Assembly: GCA_036768485.1 (NCBI GenBank)
Contig: JAVLUZ010000271.1
Span: 4,198,309-4,262,308 of the forward strand
DNA length: 64,000 nucleotides
Origin: Mermis nigrescens
Lineage: Eukaryota; Nematoda; Enoplea; Mermithida; Mermithidae
Direction: 5' to 3'
Below, in pieces: positions 30,578 through 42,615 of the stretch; positions within the stretch are counted from its first letter, which is position 1, and every line of letters begins with the position of its first letter. Made by a program: the position numbers and the translations under genes. Below the pieces are notes generated by a model. The model did no database searches and was not told the DNA's origin. It saw only the letters and a list, made by a program, of their open reading frames with translations.

Positions 30578-32738
30578 CATGATATCTCGTATTCAGCTTT
30601 AAAAATTACAGCACTGTTTAGATAGTTGAACTAAGTCTATATGGACGGTTAAGTGCATCAAAAATCAAATAATGGTGACCGCTAGCTCACCACTCAACTT
30701 TTTCCTATCAAATTAAGGTAACTCACCTGTTAGGCATACTGTAGCCCTCAAATAAATGTACAGAAAAAGCTCTAGAATAAATGAAATAGACTATAGTCTC
30801 ATCTTTAGTCTTGTCTTCTGTATATGTGAAATGGTACCTACGTAAAGTTTAAACTGCGACTGTCTTTTGTGCGGCAACAATAGAATTCATCAATTAGAAC
30901 ACAAAATACTAAGTATTACTTACGACTTAAATAATTTCAACAAGGAAAATAGATTCTTTTTATTCCCCGTGTTCGAGTAGACACGTTTATATAAGTAGAC
31001 CACTTTTCCGTGAGGATTGCTTTTAGGCACAGAACGCAAATACGTGAAGACGATTCAAAATGGCTCTGATTGGTCGCCCTTTCGCACATTTTCAGAAAAG
31101 AAGTACAAATATTACAGAGGGTTCTTTCATTGAATTTATTCTCCTGATTACTTGGTCGTCAACAGAGTGGTTAGCATTGGCGCGCAGCATGGCGAGTTTT
31201 TCGGAAAACAGTATTCAAAAGCTGTTATATAAGCTCAAGTAGCCTTTAAAAATATATTAATCAGCAGCTGCACCTGAATCTAAAGCGATTTGAAGGGAAT
31301 TTCTCATTTTTCAGTCGCTTGCTAGCCTTTGTCTTGCCTTTTTTCTCAAAAAAAGTTTCAACTTTTCATTCTAAGGTGTCTGTGTAATGATTATATCTTC
31401 TTTCGTCTGGACCTAAAATTACTCCCATGCGCAATTCAGCTAGTGAAATACACATCGGCTTATCTGGAAGGTCATCCGATCTAGGGGTAGTAATTGAGAT
31501 TTTGCTGACTAAAATGAAAACCGGTATATATGCTGAAATAGCGTAAAAACGACCATATTCCGCAGCTTCTGATCTATCTGAATCACTTTTGAAAAGAAAC
31601 TTTTATTTCTAACCATATCGTCTTCTGTTCTGTCACATATTTCCCACAAAACTTTTTGTTTCATTCTAGGAGAGTTAAATCCCCAGTTCTTCCCCCAGAG
31701 CGCATGTCAGACGTCGAGCAATATGTTAATGTGCACACGGTTAGCAGGTGTAGGGATCCTCTTAAAGACTTCTCAGCTGAAATATGAATTTACATTAATA
31801 TAAATCTTATATTTAGAGAACGTAATCGGCCGTTTTTGCTTGATATCGATCATCTCTGTGAAAAAAGATCATATTTTATTGCGTTTTTCAATCTTAAGTT
31901 GACTGTTTTCCGGTAAAACTTTCCTATTGAAGTAAATCCCGAACCTCTTTATGTGCATGTCTGACGTTGCTAGGAGTCAGGGAGATACCCGTGCATGGGC
32001 GACGACAGGGTGGGGGTTGCTAGCCGGGCGGTCGCTTAGGGCGGCTATAAGCCAAATCGCAAAAGATTTTAGAGAACAATGAAAAGAATAATTTTAGCAA
32101 CCCTAATTTGACAAATTCTATTACAAACAAATTTTTACACAGAGGTCTTTGGTACAGAATCACTATTTCTTGTCGCAGCTAATGTCATTTATTTCAGTTT
32201 GTCTCCTTATAAGCTATACTCAATTTTTGCAATCAATGCTTATCTTTTTCGCTCAAAAGGCTGTAAAAACACTGATGCACAACTGGTGCTTCAGCGTGCA
32301 ATTTTTAATGAAATTAAATATTATTAATAGCGAACCTTTTGTCACCAATTGAGCTTTGATTGAAATATTTGATGTGCGCTCGTTTACGAGTATTCAAGTG
32401 CAACTATCGAGCGCTGGATAAGAAAATCAGTTCATAAAACACATACTGGGGTGTAATAAAAATAAACTAGTTTGCTCAATGAAATACAATAAAAAAGCAA
32501 AGTTTAAAAATAAACAAAAAAGAAGATAAAATAAATAAAAAAATAAATCAAATAAATAATCTAAGAAAGGAAATCAGAAATGAAAAAAATAAAGTACGTA
32601 CGGGATCTAAAATTTTCATAGCTTTTGAATAAACAGCAACTTTTGCATTGTCATTTTTTACTAATTTCGTGCTTCTTCAGACCCGTTCTGAACATGTATG
32701 TTTATATCATCAAAAAAGATAACTCTCACGGACGAAAT

Positions 32739-32816
32739 ATGAAATTTAGCAATGTTTTCTCCGTAATTCTGTTCACTTTCACCATCACTCTTCTATTTCT
32801 AAATCACGCAATCTAG
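32739..32816 (+). pseudogene. Truncated paralogue of a small signal-peptide ORF
   Basis: In copy B the start MKFSNVFSVILFTFT matches the 55,657 ORF, but a TAG at 32,814-32,816 ends it after 25 residues. Similar residues, including Cys positions, remain readable beyond the stop. It may be a decayed gene or simply duplicated non-coding DNA. Confidence 0.2.
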
Positions 32817-33157
32817 AATAGGCCTGTGGTTATAGAATGCTCAATGTTCGTCAGTGATATGTTGATTCTGACCGACTGTGAAGAAAAACGTATGTTAAAA
32901 TGTATTGCAAGGTACACATACATAAATTTACACGCACACACGCATAAATATTTACACAAAGTGGTTAAAAAACGAATGGCATATTGGTCCCCATAAATTC
33001 ATCAAAACTGCTGCATCAAATTTAATCCGGTTTGCTTTTTCAATAGCCTATAAGTTTTATTTATGCGCTGAGTTGCTGTTGGTCTACAATAGAGTAAGCA
33101 GAAGTCATATTTAAGTCATAATAGCATCTGTCAGAAGCATTATTCGCCATTTTAACC

Positions 33158-33389
33158 ATAGGTGGGCAGCAACCAAAATACTAGATGGGGTGCAAGATTT
33201 ATCAAAAATCAAAAGAAGTCTTAAAAATGGTGGTGTGGCGAAAAAACACCATTTTCCAAGGTTTCTTATGAAGCATAATCCATTAGCATCAAAGAGTTTG
33301 TTGAAAAATTTCGAAGATTAAATTAGGAGAAAGGGGTATTTTGGTTTCTGATGGGTGCATACCCCTTCCCCAAGCCCACGTGTGGGTGT
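33158..33389 (+). mobile_element. hAT-like MITE, copy in B only
   Basis: Starts ATAGGTGGGCAGCAACC and ends CCCACGTGTG. Copy C at about 56,080-56,100 has no MITE. Flanks TTTTAACCATA and GTGTAACCCTATA suggest a diverged target duplication of about 8 bp. Confidence 0.7.
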
Positions 33390-34430
33390 AACCCTATAAC
33401 TTAAAATAATCTTAAGAATTTAAATCAACTCTTTTTTAAAGCTCTTCAATTGTCTGACACTCACATAATTTACTTTACAGTGTTGCTGCAAAATAATTAA
33501 AACTTTAATTAAAGGTTGAACATTTGGCAACGGCTAGCACATTAAAAAACTTGATGTATGAATGGAAGGACCTGAGAAACGCTGTTCTTCCGCACAGACT
33601 TAAGCAATGAAGATCAAAATTTACAGAGCAATAAACAAATAATTTTAGTTTCATGTAAACTAATCTGCATTGAATTATCTTTTCTTTTTTAAAGAGTTAC
33701 AATGCTGTAAAGATTGAGATTTTTAGGCGAAAAATCTGCAAAAAAAGATGAAAAAACGACTTTTGCTTAATTTGGTGTCAACCAGTAGCTTAATTAGTAT
33801 AAATAAAAAAACTTTAGCATTGTCTTACAGAGGTAAGGGCTCTCAGAACAAGAAAGACTCGTTTAATTTGGTCAAGCGATAAAGAACTTATAGGGATCAA
33901 TATGCCATTCTGTTTTATTAGCAACCTTGTATATTTTTTCTCAGATAATATCTACTAATACCCTATAACTTCTTTCTTTCTAGATGTAAGCATACGATTC
34001 AGAAAAATAAGGAAAAAGCCGACTGACAAGGATCTTTTCTAATAATATTACGGGCAAGATTAGTTCAAAATTTTTTTCTATCCATGCATCGCAGCTAAAG
34101 TCAATAGTGTCAATCATATATTGACATATTGACGTGAGGGGTAGAGATAGGATATTACTAAGCCCTGAGTCATAAATACCTGATAGCTATATAACGATTT
34201 TGGCCGAAAGATCGTTTCTATTTTGTCTTTTTTGGGCTTAGAAAGCTGGCTATAAAGGTCTTTTTTGAACTCACAAACATACCATTTGAATTCAGATGTT
34301 ACAGATATTTTTTCTGAGTTTCAAAAAGACTAATAGCTATTTCCCCGACTGAAAAAAGGACTAAAAGCTATTTTGTAGACAAAAGGTTCGTATGGCTATG
34401 CTTTTGAGTTCAAACGGGCTATATTCGAGC

Positions 34431-34677
34431 TAAGGTGGGCAGCACTAGAATTTTAGGCGGGGCGCAAGATTTTTAAAGGTTAAAAAACCGTTTTTCATCG
34501 AGCACTATCCATTGGCACCATTGGCATCAAAAAATCGCGAGAAAACACTAAAAAATTTCAAAAATTGAATTCTGGTTTGGGGCACTTTGGTTTCTGGATG
34601 AGTATTTGGCCTTATGGTGGGAGGCGGTGCATACCTACCAAATCCACTGCCCCCAGAGACCATGTGTGTACGAGTAC
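34431..34677 (+). mobile_element. hAT-like MITE, B version of the shared copy
   Basis: Same insertion as 259-507 and 57,191-57,438. The right flank TACGAGTA is preserved here. The ORF 34,565-34,804 runs out of the repeat and is not supported. Confidence 0.65.
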
Positions 34678-35576
34678 CTGCCAGAAATGCTCGAAATGGA
34701 TGGTTCTTTTGACACGAGACTATCGTTATTTTGGCTGTAGAATTACTGTTTTGAAACCACTTAGCTGTCTCCGAGTCCTTTACTTTGCGCGGTCATGTTA
34801 TTAATGCCTTGGTCAGCATGCATTTATATTTGTATGTGTGTATGTTTGTATACGCAATGTGTATGCATGTCGTTGCCTTACTCAATTGCTGCAAATTTAT
34901 AAATTTCATTTTGCCTGCAACTCCATCAATGCACCAATTTACTTAATTGACTTTCTGTGAAGATTCATCACGCACTTCTTTGAGGTTAATACTATATGGT
35001 CGAAAATTTTGACTAGGCGAATCCACTTTCATCCATTTCAGAATGTTATTCGTCAGCTTATTTATAGCTAAAGTACGAGTATGGCCGCTTGTGAGTCTAC
35101 GACGCATGAATTAATTATTATCGTATCCAAAAGCTAGGCTGAGTCGACAGCCAATAGAGATTCATCTTAGCTTTTCCCCCGGACTAATAATGGACTATCA
35201 TGAGTGGACACTGTGCAGCAGTCAAATTCTGGGGACTCGATGTGATAAAGCGCAAGAAACAGCACCGAAAATTTGGTCCCGCAAGATCAATCGATTTTTT
35301 AGGGGTGCTTTTAAGATTATGAAGATTCAGGCTCTCGTCTGTCTTCGCTTGAATTCTCGCTGTGATGCTACAGATAACTTTCATACGTTCATATTCTAGG
35401 TGAAAGCCCCATGTTGCGAATGGTAAAGAAAATGTTGTCGGCTCAGCAATGGCAAAATAAGTGAGATTAGGAAATATTGCCCGAAGCTTATTTATCACAA
35501 ATATTATTTGTTGAAAAAGAAAAACGAAAAGCAAGTACGAAATCGTCGGCTGAATTATGCCCAGGCTTTATGTTAC

Positions 35577-36591
35577 CAGGGGCAGATTTAGGGGGCACGT
35601 CATTTTCACACATTTCGAGAATTTTAGTACATTTAAGCGCCATAACTTTTCATCCGCTGGTATTTGTTAATAAAATAAATGCAATAAATGATCACAATTC
35701 ATTCAGCTTGCTCAAATATTAGCCTATGTTTAATGCCCCTATAACATGCCTACACAGTGTGCCAGTCGGTCGAAGCTGATGAACCTGGTCATCATTGAAT
35801 AACTCATTTCAGTGAAGTGAGGTTTTTTGAGATGAAGTAAAGAACCACTGAAAGTTATTTCTATGAAATCAAGTGTTTTAGATGGACAATTTAAAAAAAA
35901 AAACTATTTTGTCAAAAAAGTATAGCTAGCCCATGTTTACAGTATGCCAGGCTCGAAAAAAGTGCCCAAGCTTTGCTTTGTCCCTACAGTAAACAGATTA
36001 AGTTTTATATTTTGGAATATAGCAAAATAGATGAGATATTTTTGTGCTCTGAATTTCACCCTTTTTAGTTTTTCGTATTTCTGAATGGTTCGTCCTGCAA
36101 TTTCAATTTTAATTTTTTTCCAATATGGCTGCCCCGCAAGGTTATGCATTTTACTCGTGCTATTTTTCATATTTTTAAATGTTTAAGCTCATTTTAGAAA
36201 GCCAAAAAATAGTTTGTTCGAATGATAACCTATTTCTTTGGTTTACTAAAGAATTCCAGTTTTTTCAATATGGCCGTCAGGAAGACTGTCATACTATAGC
36301 TTTTAATGTTTACAGCTATTATTATGTGAGTTTTACTGTCATATTTTGAAAATTGTTTCAGTAAATAGTAAAGAAAACTTAATGTTCTTTCTAATGAGCT
36401 ATGTCTTATGTTCTGAATCCTTCTAGTTCGTTCAGAATGGCCCAAAAATAGTGCGCAAAATTGAGCATTTTTTGAGCGATTTTTAGCGATTTTCGAGGTG
36501 AAAACGGCTAATTTTTCCCGCCCAAGTCAGGGTTCCGCCCCTACCCCTTAGGGGTACCGCCCCCCTTAGAAAAATCCTAAATCCGCCACTG
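35577..36591. mobile_element. hAT-like non-autonomous element, 1,015 bp
   Basis: Present in B, absent from copy A at about 5,560. The ends are CAGGGGCAGATTTAGG and, inverted, CAGTGGCGGATTTAGG, a typical hAT-type terminus. Flanks TATGTTAC and TTATTTAC agree at only five of eight positions, so the duplication is uncertain. The internal 1 kb has no transposase; the minus ORFs at 35,937-36,170 and 36,230-36,445 do not resemble one. Confidence 0.7.
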
Positions 36592-37829
36592 TTATTTACT
36601 TATTGCTTTGTCTAATTAGAAAGTGATGTAATACGGCGAATTAGCTCGAAATCTCAAATTACATATCGCAAACTGTGTCCAAACTTATCGAATGCTTTTC
36701 AGCAGCAAGTCATAGGCGTGCATATTACCGCCAATTCATTACTTTAAAAAGGAAATAAGAAGATTTTTGAAAAATGTAAACAACGACAATGATTCTGTGC
36801 TTCTAAACACATTAAAAAACATGAATCAGAGACATATTGATAAAATTGCGCCAAACAAAAACACAAAAAAGCATAAAACTTTCTTGAACCAAATGCTGAT
36901 GCTACGCTAGTAAAAAGACAAGTGACCAGATAAGCGTTCAAAAGAATTCAAAACATGTTTTTCATCAAATGGCATATTGTTTTATATAGATATCATCCAA
37001 TTTCGGCCACGAGAAATTTAAGCATTTCGAATGAAATTCACGGGTTGTATTCATTGTATTGTTTCCTGACAACCTTTGAAGTCTAAATTTCGCATATTTT
37101 TTGAATAAATAAATAATAACATATTAAAAAATATAAGGTTCAAATTTTTCTTCAAATAAAATTGATACTAAAAAATAAGAAATCGGGCATCAGGTCGCCA
37201 CCCTGTTGGAAAATGGGCCAGATCGTTAGAGGTCGAAGGGAACGAGGCCGAAAACCAAACAAATACGTATGATTAAATAAAGATTTTAATTTATTCGACT
37301 TGTTCTATAAAGATATCATGTAATAATTTTGGCAAAAAATAAGACGTACATATTTAAAATTCTAATTCTAAAACCGAGAATTATAACCCTTTAAAATTTT
37401 AAGAGAAAAAAATTTAACAGTTCGAATGGGATCCGAAGCATGTTCTCCCAAATTTTAATATAAACTACATCTAAAATATTATATTCTTTTGTAGCAAAAA
37501 GTGAAAATTTAAATGTCCGTGGCTCTAATAAGTTTTTCAATTCCAAAAATCAGCAGAGAAATATAATTTAATAATAATATAGGAACAATTAATTCGAAAA
37601 CTGCAGAATCGAATAACTTCTCGAATAACCTTTTCAATCTTAGTTAAGAACTTAGAAAAATTAAATTTTAAAAAGTTGATGAATTATGAAAGCATAAATC
37701 TTCCTAACTTTAAACATCTTCGAACTTTCTCAAAAGAAGTTTTTTTAACCTTAGTGTGAATAGAAGCACAAACTGGCAAAGCACTCATCTCGCTCTTGAA
37801 TATTGAAAATTTTTAAATATATCGCATTA

Positions 37830-38690
37830 TAAAATTCAAATACCTGAACCTGACTATCTCTTTAAGTGTAAAAAAATTGAGTTTGAGCCAGTTTATAGCC
37901 TTTTGATCGTAGTGCGTTCAGCCGTGAAAGACTTTTGTTAGGCATCCTAGTGTACTGGAGATATTGACCAATCAAAAACAGTTAAAAATGTATTTCTTTG
38001 CACCTGTTTACACCCCTGATTTTGCACTTTACATCTGAAGTAAATCAATATTGAGTTTTTTAAATGCAGTCTTACACGCAACATGTAGCTCTCTGAAAGA
38101 ACTACAGTTTACTTTCATTGAAGTTGTCCACAAGGGAAGAAGTTAGAGGAGAAATCAGAGACAAAACCAGTTTTTTCACACCATTCACTACAGCATAAAT
38201 TTTGAACTCCCTATATTTTAGACCGTATTGTGTGTAAAAAAGTTTGCTGTTGGTAGTACTTTTCTGTCTAAAAAAATCCCTTGAGCTCATATATGGATTT
38301 TTCGGTGGATAAAGAAGAAACCGAAATGTGGTTCTTCACCCTCAGATTCTTTACACTTGTTACAGTGCCACTTTGGAAATGGGTCATTCTTAAAAAAAGA
38401 GTGCAATGAGCTTAATCAATATCTACATTTTGAAAAACCAAAACAGAATGCAAAAATGAGTTAGAAGAGTCGTGTGACTGACCAAAATTTTTAAATTTAT
38501 GTTATAATCGTTACATTAAAACTTTACACGCTCATTAAGGGGTGGCTATTCAAAGTGAACAAAAACGATAAAGGGCCATCCAGATTATTAATATCTATCT
38601 TCTAAGAAACTTCACAATACAGAAGTGTTACAATGTTGCTGTTGGGGGGTACTCATGTAAATCAAAAGTACTTACTACCGCGCTATCATG
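37830..38690 (-). repeat. Solitary reversed arm of the inverted-repeat family
   Basis: Matches the reversed arms near 24,760 and 22,260 (TGTTTACACCCCTGATTTTG). It ends with a degenerate hairpin end, TACTACCGCGCTATCATGAT, near 38,674-38,693. Confidence 0.6.
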
Positions 38691-39277
38691 ATCTATTATG
38701 CAGCGATAGTTAATTTCTTAAATCGCATTGCTTTTATAGTCTAAAGTGTTGTCAAAGTGTGAAAAGTTCCTAGAGTCAAACAAATATTTTACGTGACAGT
38801 TCCTAATTCAAGTGAATAGGCACAGTGTTTTCCAGAGGATTTAGTTGGTCAAATGTGGAAAACGCATAATTAAAAGAATCAGTTTTAACAGTAAACATTA
38901 CGTTCAAAACGTTTTCTAGATTTTAATAGGTTTTTAAGGTTACAAACCCAATTTAAAATACAGAAATTTTAAGTCTCAAATTTCAGAATCACCGTGGAAA
39001 AACAGAGGAAGCCCAGACATAAAAAATGTTCTTAATCCAAAAAATCTACTCGAATTTTCTAATAAAAGCTTGGAAAAACTTCAAAATGTAAACACGGAGC
39101 GTTAGTGCAACATTAATCAATTTCTTATGAATCTCCTACTCAAGTTCAACTAAAATTTCAGCTTTGACAAATTTCGGATCAGCATTTGGTCCTACACTAC
39201 TACACAAGCTTTTGCGTTTAATAAGTATGGCTGCTTCAATTCTATTGAAGCTTTCACCAGAAAAAAGAGAATGAATT
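38691..39277. other. Spacer before the LTR element, nothing recognised
   Basis: No protein-like ORF and no repeat matched by eye. AATT at 39,274-39,277 is the left target duplication of the LTR element. Confidence 0.4.
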
Positions 39278-40494
39278 TGTACCTTCTTTGGGCTGTTGTT
39301 ACCTTGGAGTTGTCTTAGCGCGCGCAAAGGCGTTTGCTGATTAAGTACTTGCATGTACAGGTACCTAAACCGACAGCATGCCGCCGGGGAAGATACCCAA
39401 CACACACACAACTACGAAAGCAACAACCCCCAATAAGTACCTTTGGGGCTTACCTAAGTACCTATGCTACAATAAGCGCTGGTCAGGAAGCTGCGGCAAA
39501 TCACCTGCACTCTTCCAAATTACCCTGAATACTTACTACCTAAAATCTCCACGGACGTATCTGGTCCGGTACTTATGGAGATTTTGGGAAGGAGATTCCA
39601 ACCGCAGATCCTAACGCAGAAGTAATTAGATAACCCCGGTATTTGCCCTAGGTCCTTGGACCATTTTTAGACCAAAAGAATAATATTCGCGAAAAGAATT
39701 GAAAAGTTTTCGCGCCAGATTACCTATGGCGAGACTACTTATGAATTTTGGTTCCAATAGCACTCTGAACAACAATCACAACAACAAAGAGCTCTAGTCC
39801 GGGCTGTCATCATCTATAAAAATTATGTAATAATTTTTATAGTTTTTTGGTTCGAAATAGGATAGATGAATTTTGCAAGAAATGATAATAAAAAGGTTTT
39901 ACCCAAAAGAATCCGGCAAAAAGCTGAGTCGTTGCCGGCCAATCCAATTCCTTAAGTACCTGCGATATAATGCATCTCTAGACAGTTAGTTTTCTTGCTT
40001 TTATCTAATCAAACCAATTTACAGTCTTAGGCGCTGATAAAGTTGAAGATGACACGCCGGGAATTAAAAAGGCACTTCTGCCATAACAACCGAACTAATC
40101 ACCATTGGAGCGAGGCCTACAGTAATATAAGAAGAGAAATAGAAAGAAATGTTTTTTAAAAGAAATTGGCGCCACTTGCGCATGGAATTTCCGGGTCTCT
40201 GCACAGGCTCAACGTGAATAGCGGTCATGTCGCCTATGTTTTAATTGTAAAGAAATGATAGGGGACTTATAGGTGTTCCACAGTAAAACCGCGTTTTTGT
40301 GTTCCTCGCAACACATGGCAATAAGAAGTCCAACCAATTGACACTGCGTGGCTAGAATGCCTCCGCATATCCTACTGTCGGAAACTAAGGCTGGATCGCC
40401 AAAGTGGAACTAAAAGACCGGATGGTCGGAATAGACGCACTAAGATGCGTAATAGCCGTCAGTGTAAACGGCACATGTAGATACTCTATCTACA
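39278..40494 (-). repeat. 3' LTR of the gypsy-type element
   Basis: 1,217 bp, TGTA..TACA, near-identical to 49,611-50,788. It keeps about 39 bp (around 40,400-40,440) that the other LTR lacks. ORFs at 39,136-39,614 are LTR shadows. Confidence 0.92.
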
Positions 40495-40508
40495 CTCCTC
40501 CCCTCACC
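40495..40508 (-). promoter_or_regulatory. Polypurine tract
   Basis: Minus strand GGTGAGGGGAGGAG directly abuts the 3' LTR, the expected plus-strand primer position. Confidence 0.8.
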
Positions 40509-42210
40509 GGGAAAAAATTCGGATCACATGCCAAATTTTTTAATTGGAATGAAAATTATTGAAATATGAGAAAAAATTGTTGGGGATCCAACAAATGGAA
40601 AATTTTGAGTGAATTATTGAAATTTCTAGGTTGGGCCCCCTGTGGATGGGGAAAAAGAAATTTTGAGTTGAAAAGTATGGCGGCTGAATCCATGACTGAG
40701 CCTCTATTGAGTAGTGCAGAGACCTGAAAAATAAATTTGAATAAAAGAGAAATTTAAGTAGATTTTGATAAAATTAAGATAAAATGAGGCCGCAACTTGC
40801 TCTGAGCAAGGCCAGGAATCAACGAGATTAAAACAACAACACAAAATGATGAGATTAAGACACAAAGAATGTTGAAATAATACGAGTAAAATATTGGCAA
40901 GACAAAAAAATTTTACAACAAGGCATGAAAAAACGACGTTGAGGCAACAAATGGTAAAACTGCTGGCCGGTAGGCATCAATCGCAGAGTCCAAATATAGA
41001 GCGAGCCAAACATGGCTAGTTGTGGCGTTTAAAATCGGGCTTTGTCATTGGAAAGAAACGCAACAAACAAATTGAACGGCGCTGCAATGAGTTGCTAGAG
41101 TTTGTATCGCGATGCGACAACGGGCAATTGCTGCTGAATAAATTGATTTGCGGCTGCATACATTTGCACAGTTGGCGATGTTGATCATACAAAATAGAGT
41201 TGGGTGATGGCTGCTCGAACCCGTAGTAAATTAGTGGTTGGCTAGAAAGTGTAGCCGGATGACCGAAATTGTCCTGGATAGAATGCAGCGGCAAAGGAAA
41301 GCGGCCGAATTTTCCAAAACTTTTGATAGAACGTGGTAGTGAAAACGATTGATGTTGAGCGCGGCTTGATGTTGCCGGCACTTGAGGTAGGTTCTATCTG
41401 AAACGAGAAAAAGAAGAGGGTCCGGGTTGCGAATTTGATGGCTTTGATAACAACGCCAGCTGGCGATATATCATTGTTTGCCTCTCGCAGCATTCGTTTT
41501 GTTTCTGGTTAGCATTATATGCTCGTTGGGCATGCTAATATTTGTTCCAATCTTGTGGGCTAGCCCTAAAAAAAGAATAACTTTGTGAAAGGATCGAAGG
41601 CGTTCCATATACACTGTCTGATCCTCATGTTGGATATCAGAAGCCATGGCTAAAGAGCCTGGCCAACGTGCAATTGTGACGCAAGGTGGTGTGGGCAACT
41701 GGCAAAACCTTCAAAACCATCCCTCAATCATGGCGGCTATTGCGGCGGCATTGAGCACGGCACGTAACACTGTTGCAGCTGCTTGACTGTAGCCAGATGT
41801 GACGTCGTTCCCGGCTTTTGCCTTTGAGGATGCCTGAAACGAGAAAAAAAGAGGTTCGGATTTAGAATGCGATTGCCTTGAAGACTACGACATTTGCCGT
41901 TTAGTCGACGCCTAGGCTTCACATATATGATGAACTGCAAGATGCAGCTAACATCATGTGACGAATTTGCTTATAAATTTGCAAAAAACTTGCTTGCAAA
42001 TGCGTTGCGTACTGCAATGGATCATAGTCCATATCAAAGAAAAAATAAAGCAAGTGGCTTCAGCTTTTGATTTCCGGCGCTAATTCTAGTTGCGGCGGTA
42101 GAAAAAGGAAGAAAGAGAAAAAAATTGCTTCAACAAAAGTATTAATATATACCACATACTGAGGTGCAGACTTGTGTAAATGCGATACTGCTATACACCA
42201 GTAGCATCTT
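40509..42210 (-). other. 3' internal region of the LTR element, no env recognised
   Basis: About 1.7 kb between pol and the polypurine tract. Several ORFs of 60-120 residues occur on the minus strand, but none shows a signal peptide, transmembrane segment or fusion-peptide pattern. A short duplicated block, CTGAAACGAGAAAAA, occurs near 41,398 and 41,836. It may be a decayed accessory gene or a long 3' untranslated region. Confidence 0.5.
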
Positions 42211-42606
42211 TTAATGCTGCTCAGAATTTGTTGGCATTTTTTGGTTTTCATCCATCAAAGGGTGATTTTGGATAATTTTTGTCCACAAATTCCTTTTTGC
42301 TGGGGGATTATTTGTCAACCATGGCTCAGCAAAAGGTGAAACGTTAGTTAGCGGCACGGCATGCATTGATTTAGATCCAATTAATAAACGAACAGGCGCA
42401 CACTCCCTTAAATTCCTTTCCCGGCCCACTAATTCCGAAAAACTTATCACTACTGCCGGACACACAGGTCGACGCTGTAGCATAACTAAAACAAAATCAC
42501 CTGGTACATATGCGTACTTTTCGGCAATGAGATCGGAGTAGGACAACTTTGGGGCGGGTAAGAGGCGATTACAATGCACTATGTGTTCGATTAAAGGATT
42601 ATGCAA
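42211..42606 (-). pseudogene. C-terminal pol segment with PWWP-like motif
   Basis: This frame is separated from the integrase core by a stop and a few codons. Residues about 1-24 (EHIVHCNRLLPAP) read like the end of a gypsy integrase tail. Next comes YVPGDFVLVMLQRRPVCPAVV (about 33-53, of which I quote only the pattern): GD.V....  ..RP..PA.V, close to the core of PWWP domains, with PVCP in place of PWWP. This could be a chromatin-binding tail analogous to the chromodomain of chromoviruses; that is inference from one motif. Confidence 0.45.
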
Positions 42607-42615
42607 ATAGATGAT

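Larger units (their letters stand above)
30830..37830 (+). repeat. Duplicated unit, copy B
   Basis: 30,830-34,180 matches 53,165-56,940 (copy C). 34,180-34,810 matches copies A and C. 34,810-37,830 matches 4,870-7,035 of copy A. This copy lacks the TRIM, the inverted-repeat element and the 6,768 MITE, so it serves as the empty site for all three. It carries its own MITE (33,158) and hAT-like insertion (35,577). The minus ORF at 35,184-35,534 has no conserved counterpart in copy A. Confidence 0.8.

Noticed and set aside
31060..31242. 60-residue ORF in copy B
   Set aside because: The frame is not kept in copy C near 53,380, and no domain is recognisable.
35184..35534. 116-residue ORF on the minus strand
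   Set aside because: Its counterpart in copy A (about 5,200-5,540) does not keep the frame, and it has no recognisable domain.
39378..39614. 78-residue ORF repeated in both LTRs (also 49,714-49,950)
   Set aside because: It is duplicated because the LTRs are; there is no domain, and its location is LTR sequence.
40509..42210. env-like gene in the LTR element
   Set aside because: No signal peptide, transmembrane segment or fusion motif is visible in any frame.
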